64,000 nucleotides of DNA, from contig JACAAK010000007.1 in the NCBI GenBank assembly GCA_025093985.1, positions 1,612,001-1,676,000 on the forward strand, written 5' to 3'. Within the stretch, counting starts at the first letter, position 1. Every line of letters starts with the position of its first letter. Shown here piece after piece: positions 21,460-32,958 of the stretch. The DNA is from Calvatia gigantea. Its lineage: Eukaryota > Basidiomycota > Agaricomycetes > Agaricales > Lycoperdaceae. A model generated the notes under the pieces. It was not told the origin of the DNA. It did not search any database and saw only the letters and a program-made list of their open reading frames with translations. The position numbers were made by a program, and so were the translations under genes.

Positions 21460-24400
21460 ATGTCTAAACTGGCACCTGCTCTGCAGGGTTTTGTTCAAAC
21501 CCCTAGCGGACAGCTTCCCGTCCTTACTGGGACGGGTAACTACACTATCTGGTCGCTTCGCCTTCGGTCTGCACTTATGTGCATTTCCTTAAACGATTGC
21601 TCCTGGACTGGATGGGATTTCTCTGGAGCACTGGACGAACCGGTCCAATACGAGCAGGCTTATGGACCTGAGCACCCTGCAGTCCCGGCTACTAGCACTT
21701 CGCCGGCACGTCCCGCACGACCAGGAACTCCGATTCCTGCGACTGCTGAGGAGTGCCGCAGTATTGGTATGGCCAACAACCTCCGGATGCGTGCACTTGG
21801 GTTGATTGAGGCAACTCTCCCCAATAGCATGTTAAAGCATTCCGCCCGGGATGCTCGCGCTCTCTGGTCTCAGTTGCAGGGCCAATACGGCCTTCCTGGA
21901 CCAGCTCAGGTTTATAACGAGTTCATTCGTGCAATAATGTTTGAGCTCCCCCTCGGCGGTGATCCCTCGTTCAAGATGAGCGAGCTCCAGCAGATCTTCA
22001 GACAGCTTGACGCCATGGACAAATGGGCAATGACGTTCCTTGACGACTTTTCTTCTCACGCACATGTAGTCCTCCTTCGAAAGAAGTCCGAGGCTTCTGA
22101 GAAGCTGATTCAGCTGATCAGTGCATTAGAGAACCTCTCTGGAATGCGAGTCAAACGACTTCGCACCGACAATGGAGGAGAATATGTCAATGAAAGGTTA
22201 TTGGCAGGACTCGCGGCGCGTGGAATTACCCACGAGACCACTGCTCCCTATGCGCACCAGCAGAATGGGAGAGCAGAGAGACTGAACTGCACCCTACATG
22301 AGAAAGCCCAAGCTATAAGGCTACAGGCATGTCTACCTGACTCGTGGTGGGAATTTGCATTGAACACAGCTGTGCATTTATATACTCGCATGCCAGTCCA
22401 GTGTCTGCAGTGGAAGACACCTTTCGAGTGTTATTCGAGGGAAAAACCAAATTTGTCCCATATTCGTGTGTTTGGATGTGGCGCATATGTATATTTACCC
22501 GATGAGATCCGCCCAAACAAATTGTCCGCAAAATCTGAGATTATGATCTTTCTTGGATATAAAGGTAGCAAAAACTACATCTTTATGTGGCACACGACAG
22601 GCAATGTGATCTTCATATCACCGAATGCCTTATTTGACGAGGGATATTTCCCTAAATGCCCCGATTCAGTGCCGGATAGCAGTAACCGGCCTAATCACGG
22701 AGGAGAGAGAAATCTGCCTAGACCAGGATTAGAGAAGCTACCACCTATTCCGCCATCTTCGGATAACGCTGGAATTGTTCCACCTCCACCTGATCACCCA
22801 GTTTCATTACCTCCGGTTTCTCCACCATTTAAACCAAAACATTCTCCGCCTACACCTCCTTAACCCCGGCGAGAGTCTACTCCGCCAGACAGCATAGATT
22901 CACGATGGCCATCACCTGGCAATACGCCACCTTGGGTTCCCCCACCTGAGTCGCCACCCTCGCGTGGAACGACCGTTGAGGAGGAGCCAGATGTACGTGA
23001 TAATTGGCATGTGGACAGAGATGTATGGGACACCGAGAACGAGGAGTTCCCAATCCCTGTTCCCAAACGTCGAGCTGTTGGTTCTGATCAGGTAGAGCCG
23101 CGTCGTACTGAACGACAAGGCAGGCCTCCTGTTAGACCAGGTAACATGTACGGAGAAAATAGGCATCCAATTTCGATTGAAAGAGAAATAGATCGGACTC
23201 ACCGACAAGAGCAGCAGAGGCAAAGGCAGCGCGTACGCGCCAATGCCCCTTCAGATGAAATTATTCGTGAGCGAAGAGCAAGGACTAACCATCCTGAATA
23301 TGTGAGGCAAAGAATTTGTGCTGAGCGGTACCCGCCACGACCCTTTGATTTACCTCCATTTCAGCTCCCTCCATGTCTGGAACTACCGCCTATGCCTGAA
23401 AACAATGATCCAACATCTCATGATGTGAATGACATGGACATTGAAAGGCTTGTTGCTGAGGGAGGAGTAAAATTGATCGATTTCTTGATACAGACGGTAC
23501 ATAATACCGCACACGGAGAACCTGAAACTTTCCGTGACATGCTTAAGCTTCCTGAGCCCATTAAGGCAAAATGGATGGCTGTGTGTATCGAGGAACTTGA
23601 TGCGTTAAAGAAACGCGGGGTATATGAACTAGTAGATCTTCCGAAAGGAAGGAGGATGGTTAAAAACCGTTGGGTATTTCTCGAAAAGTCTGATGGCCAC
23701 CTGCGAGCTCGCTTAGTTGCGAAGGGTTTCTCGCAGATTGAAGGCATCGACTATAACGAGCTTTTCTCACCAGTTGTCCACTACGAGTCTGCGCGCGTAA
23801 GCTTCGCACTCGCTGCAATCCACGATTGGGATATGTATAGCGTCGATGTAAAAACAGCCTATTTATATGGCAAACTGGATGAGGAAATATACATGGAACA
23901 GCCCGAAGGGTTTCGACTTCCCGGGCAGGAAGGGAAGGTATGGAGACTTAGACGAGCGATCTATGGCCTTAAACAAGCCGGTCACCAGTGGTGGAAAGAA
24001 TTGCATCAATCTATGATTGAGCTGGGATTTACCCACTGCAAATCTGACTACGCTGTATACTTTCACAGACATCCAAAGACGAAAGAGCTTGTAGTAGCCA
24101 TTGTCTATGTTGATGACGTGAATTTCTTGGGAAAGAAAAACTCCCCCCTCCTTAATGAGTTGAAGGGAAAGTTTACCAAAAAGTGGGAATGCAGAGACCA
24201 TGGTCCCTGTGAAGAATTCCTTGGGATGAAAATCTCGAGGAATCGCTCCAAGCGTCAAATCTTCATCCATCAGGTGAAATACCTGGATAAGATCTTGCAG
24301 CGCTTCCAGGTTCCGCAGTCTGCCGCAGCTAAAACACCATTACCCGCAGGCTTCCAGTTTGTAACGAACAAGGACACTGCTACAACCCCCTTCTGTCTAA

Positions 24401-25116
24401 AGTACCAACAATTGGTTGGATCTTTAATGTACTTGATGATCGGTACTAGGCCCGACATAGCCTTTGCCATAGTTAAGCTGGCACAACATGCCGCTAACCC
24501 CGCTCCTGAGCACTATCGCGCTGGAATTCATGTACTAAAGTACTTGTCTATGACAAGGAACTATGCATTGAAATATGAAGGTGATACTGGGAAATCCGCG
24601 GTGACGCTGGAATGTCTCAGTGACTCGGATTGGGCTCAAGATACAGAAACCCGCCGATCTGTATCGGGAAACGTTTGTATGATTGCGTCCAGTGCTGTCA
24701 CCTGGACTTCGCGGCGACAAAAGACGGTTTCGCTATCGTCCACTAAGGCGGAATATAAAGAACTGTCTGATGCTTCACAACAAGTGAAATGGCTGTCGCA
24801 GCTTCTGGAGGAGCTCAAAATTGAGCACCCAACTCCTATTCTCTACGGCGACAACGATGGGTCCAAATTCTGGACTGAAAATCCCATTGTTGAAAAACGG
24901 TCGAAGCACGTGGATATTCATTACCACTACGTGCGAGAATTAGTCGAGGAGGGTGTTATTGTTATTGGTGATGTGTCTTCACAAGACAATCCCGCCAATA
25001 TCTTTACAAAGAATCTTGGCGTAACCAAAATCAATCTCTTCCACCCTGAGTTAGGACTGATTTTCGGTTCCGACATCGAAGCATGGGATAAAACCGCTCG
25101 ATCGATGAAACGTTAA
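21460..25116 (+). pseudogene. Copia 2 polyprotein, in-frame deletion and one stop
   Basis: Gag begins MSKLAPALQGF and runs to RQLDAMD, where it is fused directly to KWAMTFLDDFSS of the integrase. The deletion removes the end of Gag, the Gln-rich tract, protease and the zinc-binding N-terminus of integrase, yet preserves the frame. Integrase D, D and E residues, the Pro-rich linker, reverse transcriptase with YVDD (about 24106-24117) and RNase H are retained. The only stop is TAA at 22861, in the Pro-rich linker. Three positions that are TGA stops in Copia 1 are Arg codons here. Lacking protease, it could move only with help. Confidence 0.92.
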
Positions 25117-25141
25117 TCTCCCTCCTTCAAGTGAGGAGGAG

Positions 25142-25550
25142 TGTTGAATCTCGATCCGTACCACTACGTTGGTTCAGTCTATTTATAGCTGAAACGGGTT
25201 CTTGAGTACTTCACTCTTGAAGAGAGATAACAAACAATGTACTAGACCGCACTCTAGGTTGCTGGTCATGGTCTATTAAATAGAACAATGTACACAGTAT
25301 GCTCTGTATATGCTACTGGCAGATAAGACCTCACCTGTATTAGGTAGAACGGCGCACAGACCAGAGACATTAGATATATAAGACCTATGTAGTATGCGTA
25401 TATTCTTTAGACAATCCAGTCTACTCTTCTGCCCATCATTCCACTAAGATATCCTCTAGCTATGGTCTACAATCAGCATCTCAACAAACCCAGTGAGTAC
25501 GACTCCCCTCCACCACTAGTGCAAGCTATCATGGTGTACTCGTCTTAACA
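25142..25550 (+). repeat. 3' LTR of Copia 2
   Basis: 409 bp repeat matching 20853-21261, preceded by a polypurine tract (GAGGAGGAG) and followed by the GAGGT duplication. Confidence 0.95.
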
Positions 25551-26017
25551 GAGGTTCTTGCATGATATGGGGGTGCATGCTATGGCAGGGGCCTGGCCAT
25601 ATACACCACATTGAAGGTACCATGGATGGTGACCTTTATGTTCACATTTTGGATGACAAACTTTACCAAAGTCTCAAGAAATACAGGAAGAAGAAGTGGC
25701 AAGTCCTTTTCCAACAGGACAATGACCCCAAACACACAAGCAAAAAAGCAAAAATGTGGCTTGAAAACAGTGGTTTAAAGGTTATGGAGTGGCCACCACA
25801 GTCCCCAGACCTTAATCCCATTGAACAGCTCTGGACTTATGTCAAAAACAGGCTAGAAGAGTATGAAAACTACCCTTCCAGCATAACTGAACTCAGAGAA
25901 AGGGTGGATATAGAATGGGGCAAAATTCCTGCATCAGTGTGTCAGAATTTGATAGAGAGTATGCCTAGGAGGGTTCAGGCTGTTTTACAGGCCAAAGGGG
26001 GCTATACAAAGTACTAG
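25551..26017 (+). pseudogene. Tc1-B transposase, C-terminal part
   Basis: Continues the catalytic domain after Copia 2: CMIWGCMLW, second Asp in FQQDNDPKHTSKKAK, Glu in SPDLNPIEQLW, and the end QAVLQAKGGYTKY. The D-to-E spacing is 34 residues, as in Tc1-A. The frame is open from the junction to the TAG at 26015-26017. Roughly two-thirds of residues appear shared with Tc1-A, so B is a distinct, related family. Confidence 0.9.
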
Positions 26018-26258
26018 AGAACTGATTTTGTGTAGTTTCAGACAGAGGGACAAAACCCTTCCAATGGACTCATAATGTTGATTAATTCATATCACCACAG
26101 GAACTTAATATTACATAATGCTGTTTATACCTATTTGTAGATAAGATACAAGACTACCTACATTTAAATTCTGAAGTGGATACCTTTACTGGTTGCTGAG
26201 TTATTTGAGATTTCATGAAAAAGTCAAAATCATTGGAAGGGTTTTGTCCCTTACTGTA

Positions 26259-27119
26259 CATGTGTTTGCAGGGCTTTTCATATCAGTTATACTACCTATT
26301 TGTGAGTCATGTCTGCTGAGCATATTCACCTTGTTTGACTGAACACCAGTTGAAGACAATTGTTCTACACCTGAGAATGAGACAACTAAGCAACATGCAA
26401 TTGATTTATTCAAGCTTCCTGTCAACAAAGCACCACAGGATCATAAATCTGCAAAAAGATCTGTGAGCCTTGGTATCTTACGCACTAACGCATATTCATC
26501 TTTCCCAAGGCACTTCATCGTGATGGTTATAGCTGTATGGTCACCCAAGCCTATGATTATGACCACTACCGGGTTGTACTCACTAATGAGCAACGAGACG
26601 AGGTCACTCAGAAACCAGGTGTCTTTCCCACAAAAACGCACGCATAGCACATCATTCCGCCACTGCCGACCGGAGGACCGGATCGTGCTTCGGAATTTAT
26701 CCTCAATTTCTTCGCTATGTCACCAGAAGAGCTCAGCAAAATAGCCCATAGTCTGACAAACATCTTGACCCTGGCTTGCCATTTTGGTCCGTCTGTCAGT
26801 GAACTTCATGTCTGGTTCGAAGCTGTTCCTGTAAGCACCTGTTATGCTCTTGTGTTCTATCTGTGATGACTGTATCCGGCTATGTTTCAAGAACACTGAA
26901 AATACCTATAAATTATGTTCCTGGATCATGAATTTTCTCGTTCGGGTGCCACAAAAGGTCACTTTTTCCACCAAGACAAATTTACTTCTCCCAAACCCGC
27001 TGTACCTCAAGATGCATGCAGCCATTTGTCATGTTGCTCACCGGTCCGGTGCATTTGAGCGTATGTCCTTTTTAGAATATCAGGAAGAAAGAGGGGTGGG
27101 TAGGCTCTCAGGGTCGTAG
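26259..27119 (+). pseudogene. HNH-nuclease family protein 1, C-terminal part
   Basis: Remnants in several frames, in family order: APQDHKSAKR; ALHRDGYSCMVTQAYDYDHY (the usual 'ALxRDGYRCxxTG' lead-in); HIIPPL (the His of the HNH core); LTNILTLACHFGPSVSELHV with WFEAVP; an intron-like gap; then NTYKL, VTFSTKTN and LPNPLYLKMHAAICHVAHRS. Stops and frame changes between these blocks show decay, although some are probably introns. It pairs with 18092-18368 across Tc1-B. Motifs are from memory of the family. Confidence 0.65.
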
Positions 27120-27263
27120 GCAATAGGGTTCGTTGACTCGTAATCCTGTACTCCAAGGCGCAAATGACGCAATACACAGTGAAACATCGAAATGAAAGGG
27201 AGGAAGGGAAATAAAAGAAGAGCGTTAGGATTAAATCTTAAGAAATTCCGGTATCAATTTCAC

Positions 27264-29587
27264 TCAGCCGTTCTCCGAAACTTGTTTGATCAAATCCACA
27301 ACGCTAGTTTGGCCACCATACTCAGATCGCCAAGTTAATCTCCCTCGCCCGCAACGATCTTCCACATAATCCGATGCATGATCTTTCCAGAGCGAGCCTT
27401 TGACGGGAGGGGGGGATGTAGACTTTCTTGGGTGCTGCGAAGGGACCGATGGCTTTGCGGGATGGGTTCTTGGGCGAGAGATTTCATTGCTCGGGTCATA
27501 TTTGAATTCGTTGCGAATGCCGGAGACGGTTGTTAGCAATTTGAACTAAAGAAGGGTTGAAGTCGGCGTACGGTTTCGGGGTGACGAATGAACGGACGGC
27601 TTGACCGGTCAACTCGCCTGCGGTTTCTGCAACACCGGGTGTAGATGATCAAAGCAGATTGATTCTCAGAGGTCGAGAGACGGTGTCCACAAACGTTGGT
27701 GACATCTACAGGCAGGTCAAGCTAGTACTGAAACTCAAACCGATAAATGGGGGCGTTTATGGTCTCGGTGATCATGAGGACAATAGAGGGCCATGGACTT
27801 TTCAGCAGGAGGACACCCTCGACGTTGTTACCAACAATTTCCTGCAGCCATCCCGTTAATCGATCGACAGAGTTTGGAAAAGGAGCCGGCCTTACCTTGC
27901 CAGAGACGACGGCGGGCTCGATACCGAAGAATAGTAGTCTCAGAACCAGTTTGGTTTCGATTGCACCGGTCAAGGGCGTGACCGCGATGGAGCCTGCCTC
28001 CGTTTGCCTATCGCTCATTATACCAATGCCACGCTTCGGGATCAATCGGTTCTCGAACACTTCCCAATACACGCAACGTGCTCAGTCGTGGTTCTCAACA
28101 TGATGTGCGCCTGGCCTGCAAAGGAGGCGAATCGCGGTCGGGCAGGATAGGATTGCGTCAGCTTGTGTTTTTCTGCAGTTTGATAGTAGCATGATGGGGT
28201 TGGGTAAACAGGGTAGATTCAAAAAACAGTCGTGGTGACGCCATTGAGAAGGAGTCCGTGGACGATGTAGGTATGGCCCAATCGATGTTGGTCATACATG
28301 CGAAGCGATCATCAGGGTGAACGTCAAGCCATACCCAATTCTGACACCAGTGCCGTCCCTTCCATATAACGCGTATGCCTTGCGAGTTCCGGGGATACAA
28401 ATACTCCCCCCCCCCCCGCCCCCGGTTGGAAAAAATTGAGAGTCGGACGATTGATACTTTGTTTCCGGAAAGACCAATTCCCAAATGCCTTGGCCCGTGC
28501 TCACAACAAGCCTGTGTGTGGTACTGTCATAGTACAAGGTGGAGCAGAGTACGGCTTTGATCACTTGAGAAAGAATGAGACCAAATGGAGTTTTTCCGAA
28601 CCGGGATTTCGCCTTCGTGCAGAAGGATGTCTTCATGACATCAGAATTTGCTCAAGTTCCACATATCCAGGCTCAAGGAAATTATAGAGCTCCACTATCG
28701 CCGGTGGTTTAGTGGATAAAATCCTGTCGCCGATCACATAAATGCGGTCCTGAATAAACTGATTCACGAGTGAAAGAATATTGCCTCCAATATTTCGACC
28801 CAGCTCAACTGATCCTGTAGGGTCACAATCCATGCCAACAGATTTGGCTCGGAGGTTCCACGACCCACACCCCGGAAGCGAATTGGAGCAGAAGTGGGCC
28901 ATTCTGTGATCAGGGAATTGCCGCCTTCCCACTTGACTTGCAACACATGCAATCAGAGGAGAATAGTGATAAAAAGGGGTCTGGAGAACAACAAAAGGCG
29001 TGAATAAGGGGCGTGAGAAGCTCAGTGAAATTTCCGAGCCCCTCACCTACTCCAGATATGGCAACATTGGACTGCAAGACTGGCGCGGAGAAGTCGAGGC
29101 GTGAGTTGAAGTCTTCAAAATCCAAGTCGTAATAACAGACACGACCATAGCCAACAAGCAGCCAACGGCCTCCAGGGGTAAACTCGAGGACGTTGGGCCA
29201 AGGATCGAGTAGTAGACCGAAACGTGGCTGCATGTTACCCGCTTTCCATACAATGAGCGGTTTCCGATCCATTCGTGTAGTTCATTCGGCCGAGGCCACC
29301 AAGGGCTCCGGTTTCTGGGCGATAGAGGTGGAAATGCCGCGCCGGGTTCTTCTTGGCCAATGTGAGCCGGACGATGTGAGTTTCTGTAGACTCGCGGAGT
29401 CTTTCACTTGCCTTTGTTTGTCAGGCCAAAGTCTTGGACTTACTCGTTGCGAAAGCATATCCGCAAAATCCAGATATGACACAACTTCTGACAGAACTCC
29501 CACAGGAAGGGCATGGGGGCTTGTTCTACGTTGGAAGAATCTGCGCAGGACGGCTTGAAGCCATGAAGGAATTTCCCGAGAACTCAC
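27264..29587 (-). CDS. F-box / WD-like repeat protein (multi-exon)
   Basis: Minus-strand gene with probable start at 29587 ([20 protein letters not shown]). An F-box-like motif follows: [20 protein letters not shown] (about residues 29-48), which would bind Skp1 in an SCF ubiquitin ligase. After a short intron come [39 protein letters not shown] with DLDFED (beta-propeller-like), [36 protein letters not shown], and a C-terminal block ending [12 protein letters not shown] before the stop at 27264. This matches a large Agaricomycete F-box family. Exons were not fully resolved, and at least one frame change near 29270 may be an intron or a mutation, so it could be a pseudogene. A C-homopolymer at about 28406 lies in a Gly codon run. 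Confidence 0.55.
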
Positions 29588-29849
29588 TCAACTCACCATA
29601 TACAACCTTCAGAGCTTCATGGTTACAGTGATCCCGCCCAAGAGAAGAGGAGTGAACAATAGATGGATTTGTGAATTTCGGCGCGCTTGACGTTCAATGT
29701 TGCATGACATTCATCATCCGATGAAGTGTTCTGGTTAGGATGGAAGAAAGAAGCTTGCACATATCGTGGGAACAAAATCACTCGCATTTAGGGATTGTGG
29801 ATCTTGAGCGCTGAGCGCTTAAACCCCCAATAAACACAGTGCTGACACC

Positions 29850-30459
29850 ATGCGACTACCCGAATATCGAACCTGCTTTAAAACCCAAAAAACCTTCCGG
29901 CATGCCTATAAGAAATGCCTTTCAGCCGAGGAATCTAATAATGCAGAGGAAAAGCTGCATGCAAGGGTCCTGGGATTCCTCCTGCTCTACGCGCCCACAC
30001 ATCATGGCCGGCAGTACCTTGCATACGACATCAACCAATGTTCCAATGATGCAGAGACTCTTGGCGGATTCTACGCCACCTATCTGTTTCGAACCTGTAA
30101 ACAATAACCAGACCCAAATCGGCGCTTTTTTCTGATCAAACTTAAACTTCACAGTCCTGCAATTCAAACCAGATTTTCACACGCCAGTTGCGCAGCCACA
30201 CCCAACTTGCAGATCATTTGACACTTTGTGTTTAACCACTGAGGGTGCCCTTGAAAAGCCCCCTTCTAGTCAAGGAACTGCAAAGAAAAGGGTAGGGCCA
30301 AGTACTATGCATTACGAAGCAACCAGCTGCTTACTTGTTCTCTCTCAAGGCCCTTGAGCGTGACAGCTGCTGTTGCATTGTAACGGGGAGTAAAGATACA
30401 AGGTTCACACGCCGCACGCAGCCGGACACAATAGAACGAATGCTTCCCATGTGATACCA
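29850..30459 (+). pseudogene. HNH-nuclease family protein 2, N-terminal part
   Basis: Starts MRLPEYRTCFKTQKTF and continues AYKKCLSAEES, then LHARVLGFLLLYAPTHHGRQ, YDINQCSNDAE and LGGFYATYLFRT, the same N-terminal domain as HNH protein 1. After frame breaks, ALERDSCCCIVTGSKDTRF (about 30350-30410) is the lead-in to the HNH core, and HVIPPFT lies exactly at the insertion of the TIR element (duplication CCATTTACC). The C-terminal half is at 35862-36346. Decayed. Confidence 0.65.
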
Positions 30460-30700
30460 CCATTTACCCAGACTCCTACCCAGTCACATGGGATGCTCTT
30501 AGATAAGCGGACGTTGAGCCGAAATTATACCGAAACTTCGTCAACTGCTACGCATCATCATTATAGAGGGGGATAATGGTGTGTTTGGGGTCCTTGCTTA
30601 CAAATTTTAGTCAGCATTGGTAATCCTGTGCTACTTTTGCACAGCCTTAGTCAGAATTGGTCAGCTTTGACTAAGCAAAAGTTGTTCCCTTCTACTCCTT

Positions 30701-30772
30701 CAAACGTTTTCGCATCAAACACTGCCACCGCATCAAACACTGCCACCCTTTTCGCATCAAACACTGCCACCT
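30701..30772. repeat. Short tandem repeat inside the Helitron-like element
   Basis: Three copies of an 18 bp unit GCATCAAACACTGCCACC: the first two are adjacent, and the third is separated by a few bases (CTTTTC). No function is evident. Confidence 0.8.
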
Positions 30773-31075
30773 CAGTGCTTTGGGAGACTAACACTCAGTC
30801 CATGACAATATTCAACACTCCACCTGGTGTAAAAATTATAAAACATCCCCGGAATGACAGAGAATGACTCAGACTACAGTCCATACTAAAAAAATGAGTC
30901 AATACTGAATAAATGACTCAATGGCTGTTTCTATGACTCACTACTCACTAATGCTGTGAATCTAGCTTATTAATTTTCACTGCCTGAATGGTATATAAAG
31001 AGTGGACTCTGGTGGGTGTAGTTCAACAAAACTTTACTCATTACCACTACATTCTTGGCTCTTATACTGCTTCTA

Positions 31076-32680
31076 CAGTAAGGGACAAAACCGTTCCAAT
31101 GTTTTGAACTTCTCAGAAGATCAGCTCATATCTCAAGGACTACTGTGGCTGTGCACTTCCTAATTTAATTGTAGATAGTCCAGTATCTTATCTAATCATA
31201 TGCAAAGTATGATTATGTAATCCTTTGTTTTAGGGGAGTTATTAATTAATTAATATTTTAAGTGCATTGGAACAGTTTTGTCCCTCTTGAAATTTATATA
31301 CAAAATGGGTATTCTAGTACCTGGTATAAGCTCCCTTGGCCTGTAAAACTGCCTGGACCCTCCTAGGCATACTCTCTATCAGATTCTGACACACTTCTGG
31401 TTCTATGTCATCCCACTCCTTTTGTATCCTCTCCCATAGGGTATTCATGCTATCAGGAGGAGTATCATACTCTCCCAGCTTATTCTTGAGGTGAGTCCAG
31501 AGATGTTCAATGGGATTAAGGTCTGGAGACTGTGGGGGCCATACCATAACCTCCAATTCAGACTCATCTAGCCAGTTTGTAGCCTTTTTGCTCTTGTGTT
31601 TGGGGTCATTGTCCTGTTGGAAGACCATATCCTCCTCATTCTTCCCATACCACCTGATGCTCCTCTTTAGTTCATCCCCCAAAATTTGAACATAAAGGTC
31701 AGCATCCATCTTCCCTTCAATTTTAGTGGCAAACCCCACTCCATCCCACAGCATACAACCCCAGATCATCACATTTCCTCCACCAAACTTGACTGTTCCC
31801 TCAACCAATCTATCATTCAGCCCCTCTCCTGCCTTTTTCCATACCCAAACCCTTCCATCTGATCCAAACCGATTGATTTTGGACTCATCTGTCCAAATAA
31901 CCCTCTTCCAGTCCTCCAGGGTCCAGTTAACATGTGCTTCTGCCCACTCCAACCTTTTCCTCCTATGGACAGCAGTAAGTTTAGGTCGTTTCCGCTTGAC
32001 TACAGCCTTCATTCCAGCTCCTCTGAGTGCCCTGCGCACTGTTTTGGTGGATACAGGCTGGGCAATAACATTTTGAAGTGATTTGGTGACTTGGGAGGCA
32101 TTGTCAGCCTTGCGAGAGGTGATGAGGCGAACAGAATAGTGGATATCAGAGGGAGAAAGTTTAGATGGGCGGCCACCAACAGATTTGGAAAGTGTTGATC
32201 TATGTTTGGAGCGAATCCTAGAAATAGTACTGACTCCCAGACCAGTAATAGAAGCAATATGATGAGCAGATTTCCCTTGGTCCAGGTAAGAGAGGACTCT
32301 ATTGGTCTGAGTAGAGAAAAGAGAGCGCATATAGTTGTAAAGGTATAGTGGGGGAGTTAATTTGCACCTGAGAATAAGCACATCCATTTATACATCACCC
32401 TACATGGTCACATGATTTTATTTGTATTTATTTGATTGCAATAAACGAAGTCATGTGCTCAGAATTTGAGAGGGACAAAACTGTTCCAATGTACTTAAAA
32501 TATTAATTAATTAATAACTCCCCCAAAACAAAGGATTACATAATCATACTTTGCATATGATTAGATAAGATACTGGACTATCTACAATTAAATTAGGAAG
32601 TGCACAGCCACAGTAGTCCTTGAGTTATGAGCTGATCTTCTGAAAAGTTCAAAACATTGGAACGGTTTTGTCCCTTACTG
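31076..32680 (-). mobile_element. Tc1/mariner element A, copy 2 (intact, 1605 bp)
   Basis: Same length and ends as 18708-20312, flanked by TA at 31074-31075 and 32681-32682. Four differences from copy 1 were noticed, all transitions, so the copies are about 99.7% identical. It is inserted in the Helitron-like element. Confidence 0.95.
31314..32387 (-). CDS. Tc1-family transposase (DD34E), copy 2
   Basis: 357 aa, uninterrupted, with helix-turn-helix at about 30-62 and catalytic Asp167, Asp259 and Glu294 (DD34E). Residue 73 is Arg, giving the normal GGRPSKL motif, unlike copy 1; residue 24 is Phe. The start lies about 70 bp inside the right inverted repeat. Acts in the nucleus by cut-and-paste at TA sites. 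With both ends intact this copy is the best candidate for an active element in the window. Confidence 0.96.
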   Translation of the reverse strand: MDVLILRCKLTPPLYLYNYMRSLFSTQTNRVLSYLDQGKSAHHIASITGLGVSTISRIRSKHRSTLSKSVGGRPSKLSPSDIHYSVRLITSRKADNASQVTKSLQNVIAQPVSTKTVRRALRGAGMKAVVKRKRPKLTAVHRRKRLEWAEAHVNWTLEDWKRVIWTDESKINRFGSDGRVWVWKKAGEGLNDRLVEGTVKFGGGNVMIWGCMLWDGVGFATKIEGKMDADLYVQILGDELKRSIRWYGKNEEDMVFQQDNDPKHKSKKATNWLDESELEVMVWPPQSPDLNPIEHLWTHLKNKLGEYDTPPDSMNTLWERIQKEWDDIEPEVCQNLIESMPRRVQAVLQAKGAYTRY

Positions 32681-32767
32681 TATACCTATATCCTATCTAT
32701 AAATTGGCTTAAAATGTGAGTTATCTATGATTTGAAATATTCTTTCTGTTACTAACTTATTACTTAG

Positions 32768-32958
32768 GGATCCACCACCACCACCACCACCATCTCCACC
32801 CACTACTCCTGAGAGGACCCGCCAAGAAGTCAGGGCAGAAGAGCATTTACAACGTCTTCAAATGACAGACCCAGATGATCGTCGTGACAGAGCTATCTCA
32901 GCTGTCCCTGCACCAATACTTCATGGTGCTAGATTAGCAGCTATGTGTTGGAATATAG
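32768..32958 (+). CDS. Isolated exon-like segment, possible gene fragment carried by the Helitron-like element
   Basis: A 191 bp open segment is preceded by a textbook acceptor (branch-like TACTAAC at about 32749, then ACTTAG) and followed by a donor-like AG|GTAGAC. It encodes a Pro run (CCA repeats), then SPPTTPERTRQEVRAEEHLQ and SAVPAPILHGARLAAMCWNI, with no stop over 63 codons. The product is not recognised. The flanks have no obvious partner exons. It may be a captured host exon or a degenerate exon of the element's own gene. Confidence 0.4.

Larger units (their letters stand above)
20853..25550 (+). mobile_element. Copia LTR retrotransposon 2 (internally deleted), inserted in Tc1-B
   Basis: 409 bp LTRs (20853-21261 and 25142-25550) are of the Copia 1 family and are flanked by the duplication GAGGT (20848-20852 and 25551-25555). 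The two LTRs differ at about eight positions, all transitions, seven at CpG. The same GGTTATGGGCCCC site follows the 5' LTR and the same purine tract precedes the 3' LTR. The internal region is about 2.1 kb shorter than in Copia 1, by a single in-frame deletion near 22019. Confidence 0.95.
18371..26256 (+). mobile_element. Tc1/mariner element B, interrupted by Tc1-A and Copia 2
   Basis: The outer ends read CAGTAAGGGACAAAACCCTT and its reverse complement at 26256, flanked by TA on both sides (18369-18370 and 26257-26258). Long terminal inverted repeats of about 220 bp are visible (18371-18590 and about 26045-26256). Their inner ends carry a second, oppositely oriented copy of the AGGGACAAAACCCTTCCAATG motif. 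Removing Tc1-A (1605 bp plus TA) and Copia 2 (4698 bp plus 5 bp) leaves about 1.58 kb, close to intact Tc1-A. It inserted into HNH gene 1. Confidence 0.9.

Noticed and set aside
28406..28428. C homopolymer as a regulatory site
   Set aside because: It lies in the F-box gene as a Gly codon run or intron border; nothing supports a regulatory role.
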